Assembly: GCF_003989825.1 (NCBI RefSeq)
Contig: NZ_RZHE01000006.1
Span: forward strand, 310,001 to 374,000
DNA from: Vreelandella populi
Lineage (GTDB): Bacteria; Pseudomonadota; Gammaproteobacteria; Pseudomonadales; Halomonadaceae
DNA: 64,000 nt
Direction: 5' to 3'
The notes below the pieces were generated by a model. That model was not told the origin of the DNA. It searched no databases and was given only the letters and a program-made list of their open reading frames with translations. Position numbers and translations under genes: made by a program. Shown here piece after piece: positions 1 through 7,416 of this stretch (within the stretch, counting starts at the first letter, position 1; each line of letters starts with the position of its first letter).

Positions 1-320
1 GAGATGCCGCCAAACAGCATCGAAGAGCTTATATTGACCATCCCCAGACCGCCGCGCATTCTTCCCACCATGGCGGAGGCCAGGCGAACAAGTCGGGTTG
101 AAATTCCGCCGTGAAGCATCAGCTCGCCGGCAAAAATGAAAAAAGGAATTGCTAGTAGCGAAAAAACGGAAATGCCGGACAAGATACGCTGAAAGGCGAC
201 AAACAACGGCAACCCTTCATACATAAATGTAGCGACAGCGGCCAGTCCAACGGCAAAAGCGACCGGTGCTCCTGCGACAAGGCCGAGAAAGAAAATTCCA
301 AACAGTATCATCAGCCCCAT
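1..320 (-). CDS. dctM: TRAP transporter large permease DctM (partial, N-terminal part)
   Basis: Seen: reading the minus strand from the ATG at 320 gives about 106 residues of a very hydrophobic protein beginning MGLMILFGIFFLGLVAG, running off the left edge without a stop. The stretch LLAIPFFIFAGELM followed by a Gly-rich segment is typical of the DctM large subunit of TRAP transporters, normally about 425 aa with 12 membrane segments. It starts 3 nt after the dctQ stop, so it is translationally linked to it. Role known for the family: the ion-coupled translocation channel that accepts substrate from the periplasmic DctP protein. The missing C-terminal three quarters lie outside the window. 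Confidence 0.9.
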   Translation of the reverse strand, partial: MGLMILFGIFFLGLVAGAPVAFAVGLAAVATFMYEGLPLFVAFQRILSGISVFSLLAIPFFIFAGELMLHGGISTRLVRLASAMVGRMRGGLGMVNISSSMLFGGI

Positions 321-323
321 GAC

Positions 324-860
324 TTATGCCCTCTCAGCGTTTCGAGACAGTAATCGTTGCACTATATCCGCCCCTGCAAACAGCATGATCAGCACGCCAC
401 AAATCACTAGTGGAGCTGCACGCCAGCTTTCAGAGAGACCAATCATAGGAATGGCCCTTTCCATGTTTGTCATGACTAGCTTCCAGCCTTGAACCGTCAT
501 AAAACCACCAAATACAAGGATGAAAAGATCCGAGATGTGGTGCAGTAAGCCGCGCAGAAAAGGAGGGAAACTCTCACGAACAAAGTCGATATTCAGATGG
601 CTGTGATACCTGACGCCGGCAGCGGCGCCCAAGCAGGTGATATACACCACTAACACCAGGGAGGTTTGTTCTACCCAGGTTGGCGTGTTGTTAAGCACAT
701 AACGCCCGAAGACCAGCCATCCGAAAGTAGCAATAAGAATGACCAGCATGATACCCGCCAAAAGCACGCATAACTCAGCCATGCCATCCAACACGCGGTC
801 TACAGAGCCTTCTCTTGTCGTGCTTTTTCTACTGCTGGGTGTTTCAATTTCTATACTCAC
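324..860 (-). CDS. dctQ: TRAP transporter small permease DctQ
   Basis: 178 aa with four predicted membrane spans, the usual size and topology for DctQ. The segment GRYVLNNTPTWVEQTSLVLVVY (about residues 52-73) matches the conserved DctQ core in which a Trp-x-Glu sits at the membrane interface. The start is GTG at 860, supported by an AGGAA ribosome binding site 7 nt upstream. It lies between dctP and dctM, in the usual P-Q-M order. Known role: small membrane subunit that partners the DctM channel in sodium-driven uptake of organic acids. Substrate is not readable from this subunit; the adjacent kdgD points to a sugar acid. Confidence 0.9.
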   Translation of the reverse strand: MSIEIETPSSRKSTTREGSVDRVLDGMAELCVLLAGIMLVILIATFGWLVFGRYVLNNTPTWVEQTSLVLVVYITCLGAAAGVRYHSHLNIDFVRESFPPFLRGLLHHISDLFILVFGGFMTVQGWKLVMTNMERAIPMIGLSESWRAAPLVICGVLIMLFAGADIVQRLLSRNAERA

Positions 861-878
861 GACACATTTCCTTTTAAT

Positions 879-905
879 CTTTCGGCGGCATCAAGCCGCC
901 GAAAG
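879..905 (-). repeat. Stem-loop between dctP and dctQ
   Basis: Perfect 11-bp inverted repeat (CTTTCGGCGGC, loop ATCAA, GCCGCCGAAAG) in the 60-nt gap between dctP and dctQ. It lacks a strong U-tract. Inference: partial terminator or mRNA-stabilising hairpin that lets the binding protein be made in excess over the membrane subunits, as is common for binding-protein transporters. Confidence 0.65.
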
Positions 906-920
906 GAAGACATAAGAAAA

Positions 921-1913
921 TTATTGAGCGGCTCTGATTTCCTCGATCAGCTCACCCGTGCCCGGGTTATTGGCGATAAAGTTTTCATACATCGGTTCCA
1001 TCAATGCTTGGAAAGCCGCTTTATCTTCTACTTCATTAATTTCTACGCCGTTATCCAGGATAATCTGACGGCTTTCTTCAGAGCTTTCGACCCACAGCTC
1101 ACGTTGCATGGTGGAAGCATTCATCGCTTCTTCACGAACGATTTCCTGGTCTTCTTCGGATAACTTGTCCCAACTGGCTTTGGCAACACACAGGCATTCA
1201 GGAATAATCAAATGCTCGGTTAACGAGTAGTATTCCGCTGCTTCGTAGTGGTTGCTGGATTCAAAGGAGGGATAATTGTTTTCAGCGCCGTCCAGAACAC
1301 CGGTCGTTAAACTCTGGTAGACCTCTCCATACGCCATTGGCGTCGCATTGCCGCCAAGCGCTTCCATCATCTCGACGTAAAGATCGTTATTCATGACTCG
1401 AATCTTTAAGCCCTGGACATCTTCTGGTGTGTTGATCGGGTGCTTGGTGTTGTAAATGCTTCTGGCGCCTGAATCGAACCAGGAAAGCACTACCAGACCT
1501 TTCTCTTCCAGTGCATCAGCAAAGCGCTGGCCAATCTCGCCATCCATCACCGTGTGCATATGATCTACATCGGTAAACAGGAAAGGCAGCGAGAAAACGT
1601 TCGTTTCCTTAACAATGGGTCCCATGGGCCCCATATTAAAGTTGGCAAAATCCAACGCGCCGTTGCGGGTTTGCTCAATCGCATCAGACTGATCGCCCAG
1701 CACGGCATTGTTGTAAACACGAGGGGTAACGCGCCCTGCCGTTTGCTCTTTGACTGCGTCAGCAAAAGCTTCAAGCGCTACCGTATTGGGGTAACCGTCT
1801 GGGTGAATGTTCCAGCCACGCCAGTTATCGGCTTGGGCGGAAACAGCAGCGGCTAGTAACGATACGCCTGTGAGAGCAAACAGCGCTTGGCGACGGATAG
1901 TTTTTGTTTTCAT
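921..1913 (-). CDS. dctP: TRAP transporter substrate-binding protein DctP
   Basis: 330 aa with a clear Sec signal peptide (KTKTIRRQALFALTGVSLLAAAVSAQA, cleavage after about residue 27). The body follows the DctP fold: LPFLFTDVDHMHTVMDGEIG, the GLKIRVMNND segment that carries the Arg contacting the substrate carboxylate (about residue 172), and GVLDGAENNYPSF near residue 205. Start: ATG at 1913, with GTG at 1916 possible; AGAGG lies about 9 nt upstream. First TRAP gene of the operon, downstream of kdgD. Known role: captures a carboxylated solute in the periplasm and delivers it to DctQM. Inference from kdgD: the ligand is a hexuronate or aldarate (glucarate/galactarate type). Confidence 0.93.
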   Translation of the reverse strand: MKTKTIRRQALFALTGVSLLAAAVSAQADNWRGWNIHPDGYPNTVALEAFADAVKEQTAGRVTPRVYNNAVLGDQSDAIEQTRNGALDFANFNMGPMGPIVKETNVFSLPFLFTDVDHMHTVMDGEIGQRFADALEEKGLVVLSWFDSGARSIYNTKHPINTPEDVQGLKIRVMNNDLYVEMMEALGGNATPMAYGEVYQSLTTGVLDGAENNYPSFESSNHYEAAEYYSLTEHLIIPECLCVAKASWDKLSEEDQEIVREEAMNASTMQRELWVESSEESRQIILDNGVEINEVEDKAAFQALMEPMYENFIANNPGTGELIEEIRAAQ

Positions 1914-1955
1914 CACGTAAACCTCTGGTTATGTCGTTTGGTTTTTTTCCAGCTT

Positions 1956-2873
1956 TTAGAAAGAACGCGCTACACCCACCAGGCGCTCTAACTGCTGGCG
2001 TTGCTCTTGGGTGGGCATGGTTAAAGGCGCACGAACGCTACCTGCCGGACGGCCGATAATATCCGCGCCTTCTTTAATTAAGCTAACCGCATAGCCTGCC
2101 TTTTGGTCACGCAAATCAATAAAGGGAATAAAGAAATCAGTCGTAATTTTCTTCACGGTGTCTTTATCCCCTTGGCGTAACGCTTTGTAGAACGTCACAG
2201 CCATATCCGGAACAAAGTTGAATACCGCGGATGAGTAGGTATTCACGCCAATGGAGAGATACGCTTCTGCAAAGATCTCAGCCGTAGGTACGCCGCCTAC
2301 ATATACAAGGCGGTCGCCGACCGTTTTAATGATTTTGTTAAGCGCCTGGATATCGCCCTTACCATCTTTCAAACCAATAAGGTTCGGGCAGGCATCGGCA
2401 AGGGTTTGCACGGAATCCGCGTTGAGAATGCCGTTACCACGGTTGTAGTAAATGACGTTGATATCAGTGGCATCACAAATTTGCCGTGCATACTCAACCA
2501 ACCCATCCTGCGGGCACTCTGTCAGGTACGGAGGCATCAGCAAAATGCCATCGGCACCGGCTTCAGAAGCCGCATCAGCAAAGGCCTTGCCAGCTTCAAC
2601 ACTGAGTCCAGCGCTTGCAATTACCGGCAGTTTACCGTCGACCACTTCCACCGCTACACGAACAATCTGGCGATACTCTTCGAGCGTTAAGTTAAAAAAC
2701 TCACCCGTACCACCGGCGACAAACACGGCAGAAATATCGTGGCTGATAAACCATGCCAGGCGCTCGCGATAGCTTTTTTCATCAAACTTCCCATTCTGAT
2801 CGAAATCGGTAATGGGAAATGACAACAGTCCGTCTCCAACTGCTTGTATTACTTCTTGTTTGGAAAACTTCAC
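1956..2873 (-). CDS. kdgD: 5-dehydro-4-deoxyglucarate dehydratase (KdgD-type, DapA superfamily)
   Basis: 305 aa class I aldolase-fold enzyme. Visible: FVAGGTGEFFNLTLEEY near residues 51-67, the IYYNRG motif with the catalytic Tyr at about 142-143, and GLKDGKGD with the Schiff-base Lys at about 169. GGTGEFF rather than the GTTGE of DapA separates it from dihydrodipicolinate synthase. Known reaction: 5-keto-4-deoxyglucarate to 2,5-dioxopentanoate, water and CO2, in glucarate/galactarate/uronate breakdown. A GTG start at 2873 is chosen because GAGAGGG lies 8 nt upstream; the open frame extends 11 codons further but those residues are not conserved. First gene of an apparent kdgD-dctP-dctQ-dctM operon, which supports a sugar-acid role. 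Confidence 0.88.
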   Translation of the reverse strand: MKFSKQEVIQAVGDGLLSFPITDFDQNGKFDEKSYRERLAWFISHDISAVFVAGGTGEFFNLTLEEYRQIVRVAVEVVDGKLPVIASAGLSVEAGKAFADAASEAGADGILLMPPYLTECPQDGLVEYARQICDATDINVIYYNRGNGILNADSVQTLADACPNLIGLKDGKGDIQALNKIIKTVGDRLVYVGGVPTAEIFAEAYLSIGVNTYSSAVFNFVPDMAVTFYKALRQGDKDTVKKITTDFFIPFIDLRDQKAGYAVSLIKEGADIIGRPAGSVRAPLTMPTQEQRQQLERLVGVARSF

Positions 2874-2935
2874 ACAGATTCCCTCTCGTTTTCTTACGCC
2901 AGGCAAATGGGTAATTTAACCTTTGATGAACAGTA

Positions 2936-2955
2936 TTTGTAATACATCATACAAA
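2936..2955. promoter_or_regulatory. Inverted repeat upstream of kdgD (candidate operator)
   Basis: TTTGTA, 8-nt spacer, TACAAA, 63 nt upstream of the kdgD GTG. Its TTGTA-x-TACAA character resembles sites of GntR-family (FCD) regulators, which often control sugar-acid genes. No regulator gene for it is seen in this window, so this is an inference. Confidence 0.4.
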
Positions 2956-3110
2956 CTAGAAAGTAATCATCCCCAGCAGGCTGTGCAAGCGAAATACAAT
3001 GGGTTTCGACCAAAGTGCTACCGTTTAGATAACGTCAAACGATCAGTTAATATTATTTAAGTATAAAAAACAACAGGTTATATTTTCAACGGCACTGCTA
3101 AGTAAACATT

Positions 3111-3137
3111 AACCGGTCCTTGAAGTACTGGTTTTTT
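3111..3137 (+). terminator. Terminator-like hairpin with T-tract
   Basis: AACCGGT...ACTGGTT stem with one mismatch and a wobble pair, followed by TTTTTT on the plus strand. Both flanking genes are on the minus strand, so its role is unclear; it may block antisense reading into the metallophosphoesterase/kdgD region. Confidence 0.3.
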
Positions 3138-3146
3138 GTATCCAGT

Positions 3147-3908
3147 CTAAATCTCAACCACAAGATCCGGTTTAAAGCGCAGTGGTTCGAATTCATCGGG
3201 ATAACCACCAGGGTTGGCCAGCACACGAGTGTCTTGATAGATCATATCCACCGGTTCATGCACATGGCCGTGGATCCATAGATCCATTTTGCCCATCAGT
3301 TGCGGTAGGTGAGAGGCAAACGCAGGCGATAGCATGTCGCCTTTATACCGATCAGGAATGCATTCTTGAAGCGGTGCGTGGTGGCTTATGACGACTTTTG
3401 GGCCATCAAAAGGCTCTGCCAGTGCGCTTTCTAACCAGGTAATAGCCTCTTGATGCAGCTGCTGGCTCGCCTCAGGTGTAAACGTTACGCCTGGGGAGAT
3501 TTGGATAATCTTGAAGTCAGGCATGTAGCGCAAGGCTTTGGCTTCGGTATGAGCAGGATGTTTCGTAGGATCATCAGCGTATAGCGCAAAATCGGTCCAG
3601 AGCGTTGTGCCGTAAAAGCGCACGCCATCAAGCGTGATTGCACGATTATCCAGTAGCTCAATACTGTGTCGCTTGGCCTCCTGGGCCAACGCTTCGCGTG
3701 TCAAAGGTAGGCAGGTGTCATAAAACTCGTGGTTCCCAGGCACAAAAATAACTGTTTGGTTTGGGAAACGCGCCCGCGCCCAAACAAGCCCTTCGCATTG
3801 GCGATGGATATCCCCTGCCAGTATGACAATGTCAGCGTCAATATCCGGTAGCGGGCGGCCACCCGCGAAATGCTCAAGGTGTAGGTCGGACAAAACACGT
3901 AAACGCAT
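3147..3908 (-). CDS. Calcineurin-like metallophosphoesterase
   Basis: 253 aa, soluble. All five motifs of the calcineurin-like phosphoesterase fold are visible: SDLHLEH (metal ligands D8, H10), LAGDIH (D33), VPGNHEFYD (N59, H60), ISHHAP and GHVHEP near the C-terminus. Known family role: dinuclear metal-dependent hydrolysis of phosphomonoesters or diesters; the exact substrate cannot be told. The start at 3908 is preferred over an upstream in-frame start because MRLRVLSDLH begins the fold and AAGGAG lies 5 nt upstream. Lies between kdgD (241-nt gap) and poxB, both on the same strand, and may be its own transcription unit. Confidence 0.85.
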   Translation of the reverse strand: MRLRVLSDLHLEHFAGGRPLPDIDADIVILAGDIHRQCEGLVWARARFPNQTVIFVPGNHEFYDTCLPLTREALAQEAKRHSIELLDNRAITLDGVRFYGTTLWTDFALYADDPTKHPAHTEAKALRYMPDFKIIQISPGVTFTPEASQQLHQEAITWLESALAEPFDGPKVVISHHAPLQECIPDRYKGDMLSPAFASHLPQLMGKMDLWIHGHVHEPVDMIYQDTRVLANPGGYPDEFEPLRFKPDLVVEI

Positions 3909-3978
3909 ATTACTCCTTGTTTTTTTTACACATCTGTCCGAGCCGTTGACCGCCCACAACTCAGCAATAAATTACAGT

Positions 3979-5691
3979 TTATCGTTTCAAGAAGTTGCTC
4001 TTCACCAAATGGACTACTTCATCCATGCGCCCACTCAATACTGCTTTGGCAGAGTACAGCGCAGTTGAAGCAACTTGCCCTGCTTCAACTTTCGGCGGCA
4101 TTACAAGCTCCATGGGGTTAACCGCGACATCCAGTAGCGCGGGACCCGGCTGAGACAGCCACTGACTGATGGCCGATTCCAGCTGATCTTCTCGTTCAAC
4201 ACGCTGGCCCCATAGCCCCATGGCCGTAGCCACTTCACCAAAGTCCGGATTTTGAAGCTCGGTGTAGGCGTCCAAAAGGCCCTCCACTTTTTGCTCCAGC
4301 TCAACGAAGCTGAGCGAGCGATTGTTATACACCACAATTTTTAGCGGGATACGTCGCTGCACCAGCGTCAGCAAATCGCCCATCAGCATGCTTAGTCCCC
4401 CATCGCCACACATCGCAATGACCTGGCGCTCGGGGTATGCCAGTTGAATGCCTAGTGCCTGCGGGTAGGCATTGGCCATGGTGCCATGCTGCAGGCTGGC
4501 CAGTGTCCGACGCTGGCCACTGGCTTGAATATGGCGCAGCATCCATACGTTCACGCTTCCCGTGTCGGCGGTAAAAAGAGCGTTATCGGCCGCTAGCCGG
4601 TCGATTGCCAGCGTTAATTCCTGAGGGTGAATCAATGAATCATCGCGGCTTGTATGCGCCGATTTTTCCAAGGATTTGACGTAGTGTTTGCGACACTTTT
4701 CCAGCCAACGCGGGCTTTGATTATTTTCGACCACCTGGCAGAGCGCTTCACAGGTATCCTGTACGCTGCCGACGATACCTACGTTGACCGGGTAGCGCTT
4801 GCCGATCTGGGCAGGGTCGCTATCCACCTGGATGATGGCTGCATCTTCCGGATAAAACTGTTTAAAAGCAAAATTGCAGCCCAGCATCAACAGCGTGTCG
4901 CATTCGGCAACGGCGTGGTAACCACCTTCCAGACCATAAACGCCGGTCATTCCTACCTGGTAAGGGTTATCAGGTTCGATAAAATCCTTGGCTCGGGATG
5001 TCCAGGCAATGGGCGCCTGGAGTTTTTCGGCAAGTGCTATTACCTGTTCACGCGCATCGCGGCAGCCTGACCCGGCAAAGATGGTAATCTTGCCGCCTTT
5101 ATTGAGTTGCGTAACGGCAGGTACAAACGCTTCTGCGCTTGGGCGCAGGGAGTACTCAAACCGGTGTGTACGGAAGGCCAGTTGGCTTTCCGGCGTTTGG
5201 CTCATTACATCGCCCGGCACAATCAATACGGCGACGCCGCCTTTTGCCAACGCCGTTTGCGCGGCAAGTGCCGTCATGCGGCGGGCCTGCTCAGGCGAAG
5301 CTACCGTTTCACAAAACACGCTGTACTGTTTGAAAATCTGTACCTGATCCACTTCCTGTGGGAAGCTGCCCCCCGTTTCGGATAGCGGCACCTGCGTGGC
5401 GATTAGTACAACAGGAGCACCATTTCGGTGGGCATCAAACAACCCATTCACAAAGTGAAGGCTGCCAGGGCCGCAAGAACCGGCACAAAGCGCCAGTTCC
5501 TGGGTTAAATAGGCTTCGCCACCTGCCGCAAACCCGCCGACTTCTTCATGGCGCACGCCGATCCATTCAATATCGCTTTGACGCAACGCGTCCGTAAAGT
5601 GATTAAGTGTATCTCCAACGATCCCATAACAGCGTTTGGCTCCCGCGTTTTGCAGGGTATCGACCATAATTTCAGCAACATTGGCGCTCAT
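3979..5691 (-). CDS. poxB: Pyruvate dehydrogenase (quinone), PoxB
   Basis: 570 aa thiamine-diphosphate and FAD enzyme that decarboxylates pyruvate to acetate and CO2 and passes electrons to ubiquinone at the membrane. Visible: RHEEVGGFAAGGEA with the catalytic Glu near residue 47, CAGSCGPGSLHFVNGLFDA, the FAD domain in the middle, and the TPP/Mg motif GDGGLSMLMGDLLT...YNN. The C-terminus (LSGRMDEVVHLVKSNFLKR) resembles the amphipathic membrane-binding tail of E. coli PoxB, which argues against acetolactate synthase. Start at 5691 has GGAGT 5 nt upstream; an upstream in-frame ATG adds 12 unconserved residues. In E. coli poxB is a stationary-phase gene. Monocistronic by appearance. Confidence 0.93.
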   Translation of the reverse strand: MSANVAEIMVDTLQNAGAKRCYGIVGDTLNHFTDALRQSDIEWIGVRHEEVGGFAAGGEAYLTQELALCAGSCGPGSLHFVNGLFDAHRNGAPVVLIATQVPLSETGGSFPQEVDQVQIFKQYSVFCETVASPEQARRMTALAAQTALAKGGVAVLIVPGDVMSQTPESQLAFRTHRFEYSLRPSAEAFVPAVTQLNKGGKITIFAGSGCRDAREQVIALAEKLQAPIAWTSRAKDFIEPDNPYQVGMTGVYGLEGGYHAVAECDTLLMLGCNFAFKQFYPEDAAIIQVDSDPAQIGKRYPVNVGIVGSVQDTCEALCQVVENNQSPRWLEKCRKHYVKSLEKSAHTSRDDSLIHPQELTLAIDRLAADNALFTADTGSVNVWMLRHIQASGQRRTLASLQHGTMANAYPQALGIQLAYPERQVIAMCGDGGLSMLMGDLLTLVQRRIPLKIVVYNNRSLSFVELEQKVEGLLDAYTELQNPDFGEVATAMGLWGQRVEREDQLESAISQWLSQPGPALLDVAVNPMELVMPPKVEAGQVASTALYSAKAVLSGRMDEVVHLVKSNFLKR

Positions 5692-5876
5692 ACGCGACTC
5701 CATTCGCAAGGGTAATAGGATGTTCACGACTAAAGCCTAGCGGGTTATGTGCCTTCCTGCCGTCATCGCGTTTAATTCCTGCTCCTCTTCCAGACCTGCC
5801 ACCGCATCTTGCTCGTGCTGCAAAGCAGCAAAAACTCGCTATACTCAATTGTGTGTCCTAACAGGAGGACCCCACT

Positions 5877-5990
5877 ATGGCGCTACCCCTAATCCCCTTT
5901 AACGATCATAATGACGTTCTTCAATTCTGGTTGATTCAAGCGCAGCTACAGCGTACGGCCATGACGGCATTGGCAGACTATTTAGGCTAA
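5877..5990 (+). CDS. Micro-protein of 37 aa, paralogue of the one at 6270
   Basis: Not recognised as a known family. Seen: ATG preceded by a near-perfect AGGAGG ribosome binding site (6-7 nt spacing), 37 codons ending in TAA, and a strong intrinsic terminator 40 nt after the stop. The C-terminal half (DVLQFWLIQAQLQRTAMTALADYL) aligns without gaps to the 40-aa product downstream: shared D, hydrophobic pair, W, Q, QR, A, ALA, Y. It would form one amphipathic helix; no signal peptide and no Cys. The pairing of RBS, terminator and a paralogue argues for a real gene rather than chance. Function unknown; regulatory peptide, granule-coating helix or protein-binding helix are possibilities. Confidence 0.7.
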   Translation: MALPLIPFNDHNDVLQFWLIQAQLQRTAMTALADYLG

Positions 5991-6029
5991 CCACCTAGTT
6001 TTCCTCGCGGTTTAGAAAAAAACTTATCG

Positions 6030-6058
6030 AAGCCAGAAGAAATTCTGGCTTTTTTATT
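6030..6058 (+). terminator. Rho-independent terminator after the 37-aa micro-gene
   Basis: AGCCAGAA, GAAA tetraloop, TTCTGGCT, then TTTTTATTT. Perfect 8-bp stem with T-tract, 40 nt after the micro-gene stop. Confidence 0.9.
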
Positions 6059-6106
6059 TATTATGAAATCCTTTTCCATTCAATTATATAGGCAGCTAAT
6101 GACTTT

Positions 6107-6128
6107 CTTGTAAGCAATTGCTTACAAG
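6107..6128. promoter_or_regulatory. Perfect 22-bp palindrome upstream of second micro-gene
   Basis: CTTGTAAGCAATTGCTTACA plus AG is a fully self-complementary 22-mer with no central gap, about 140 nt upstream of the 40-aa ORF. Its size and form suit a dimeric TetR-like or similar repressor. It has no T-tract, so it is not a terminator. No cognate regulator is adjacent. Confidence 0.6.
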
Positions 6129-6269
6129 GTATAGCTTTTTACCTACATCTTTTTGACTAGATACAAGATCAAAAAGCGCCTACTATCACGCCTCGCGGCA
6201 TATGCTGCGGTGCATTAATCATTGCCATAATAAGAACTTTTGATAAATTACTGAAAAGGAGTGCATGCC

Positions 6270-6392
6270 ATGCAACACTCAACAACGCAATATCCGGCCA
6301 CTAGTGAAGATATTATGAAAGTATGGGGCCAATGTGCCCAAGACCAGCGCGCTGCGTTCGATGCGCTGGCTGCTTATATGCGCCAGCTGTAA
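6270..6392 (+). CDS. Micro-protein of 40 aa, paralogue of the one at 5877
   Basis: Not a family I recognise. ATG with AAGGAG about 9 nt upstream, 40 codons, TAA, then a strong terminator 25 nt later. Residues 14-37 (DIMKVWGQCAQDQRAAFDAL then AAYM) match the helix of the 37-aa protein at the D, W, Q, QR, A, AL-A-Y positions. The N-terminal 12 residues are Ser/Thr/Gln rich and unrelated. Contains one Cys. Located downstream of a perfect 22-bp palindrome that may be its operator. Predicted cytosolic single amphipathic helix; function unknown. Confidence 0.7.
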   Translation: MQHSTTQYPATSEDIMKVWGQCAQDQRAAFDALAAYMRQL

Positions 6393-6416
6393 GCGCTTTG
6401 CGGTAATATTTGAATC

Positions 6417-6446
6417 AACGCCTCATGATGAGGCGTTATTTTTTTA
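6417..6446. terminator. Terminator between micro-gene and speG
   Basis: AACGCCTCA, TGA loop, TGAGGCGTT followed by ATTTTTTT on the plus strand. Perfect 9-bp stem. It ends the 40-aa gene on the plus strand and sits just past the stop of convergent speG, so it may serve both. Confidence 0.88.
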
Positions 6447-6458
6447 GAGTCTGGTAAC

Positions 6459-6992
6459 CTAGACCTCGTTATGCTCCAGCGCTTGTAGATAAGTCTCCTG
6501 CAGGATATACATGCGTTTTACATCCCGGTACTTGCCATTGATAAAGAACTCCTGAACCAGGTGCCCTTCCTCGATAAACCCGCTCTCTTCATAAAGATGG
6601 ATCGCTTTGACGTTTTCCACGGCAACAATCAAAAACACCTTGTGAATATTCAAGATGGTAAAGGAATAATGCAGGGCCTGACGGATCAACGAGCGAGCAA
6701 AACCTTTTCCCTGGTGGTCGGGCGTCACAATAATCTGAAATTCTGCACTACGGTGGATGTAGTCGATTTCAATCAGTTCCACCAATCCAATGGCAACCCC
6801 CGCGCTATCTTCTGCCACAAAGCGCCTTTCGGCATTGTCATGAATATGCTTGTTATATAGCTCTTCGAGTTCATCAAACGATTCGTATGGCTCTTCAAAC
6901 CAGTACGACATGATGCTTTGATTATTATTTAATTCATGCACGAAACGCAGATCGCTACGCTCCAGCGCACGTAAAAAAAGTAGGTGATTCAT
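6459..6992 (-). CDS. speG: Spermidine N-acetyltransferase SpeG
   Basis: About 177 aa GNAT enzyme. The SpeG-specific block SYWFEEPYESFDELEELYNK followed by HIHDNAERRFV is almost the E. coli sequence, as are AEFQIIVTPDHQGKGFA (acetyl-CoA pyrophosphate loop, Q-x-x-G-x-G/A type) and HEFFINGKYRD-like QEFFINGKYRDVKRM. Known reaction: acetyl-CoA dependent acetylation of spermidine/spermine at the N1 or N8 amine, relieving polyamine toxicity; the family works as a dodecamer with allosteric polyamine sites. Start at 6992 chosen since homology begins at MNHLLFLRALERSDL; an in-frame ATG five codons upstream has no better ribosome binding site. Appears monocistronic and convergent with the micro-genes. 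Confidence 0.92.
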   Translation of the reverse strand: MNHLLFLRALERSDLRFVHELNNNQSIMSYWFEEPYESFDELEELYNKHIHDNAERRFVAEDSAGVAIGLVELIEIDYIHRSAEFQIIVTPDHQGKGFARSLIRQALHYSFTILNIHKVFLIVAVENVKAIHLYEESGFIEEGHLVQEFFINGKYRDVKRMYILQETYLQALEHNEV

Positions 6993-7416
6993 GGGTGCTG
7001 CTCTCATCGTGTAGTGGGCTATTGGCTAATTAATAGCTTAATTAACCCACTACGTGGCTTAATTGTGGCGTTTAAAAGAAAATAGCGCTGCTAGCGGGTG
7101 CTTCCGCCCTCAACCAAAACGCGCACCAGCTAAATGTAAGGTTAGTTGTTAGCGTCGGCCAGAGTCCCTTTATCTTGTAAATCAGCCCTTGAGCCCTTTC
7201 CAGCGCCCGATCATCGCGACGCTCGGGTATGCCCTCATCGCCATCTCACTGTTGATGTGAACCGGAAAATAGACCGCTTCTTTAAAGAGGCCGGTATAGA
7301 GACTGTTTTCTGCAGTTGGATGTGCCCTTTCACACTAGCAAAAGGACTTTGCATTGACAGCTTCGTCAGGCTGACCACACTTCTATTAACTGCTCTAAAC
7401 ATCAAAGGAGCTTTTT
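6993..7416. other. Intergenic stretch without a convincing gene
   Basis: A 92-codon open frame on the plus strand lies inside (7146-7424) but its Cys/Arg/His-rich composition resembles no protein and it has no ribosome binding site. It presumably holds the speG promoter and the glsA leader; no clear operator was seen. Confidence 0.5.

Noticed and set aside
924-1163. Plus-strand open frame inside dctP
   Set aside because: Antisense shadow of the dctP coding sequence, no SD or recognisable domain.
4654-5070. 138-codon plus-strand open frame inside poxB
   Set aside because: Antisense shadow of a well-supported enzyme gene; composition is not protein-like.
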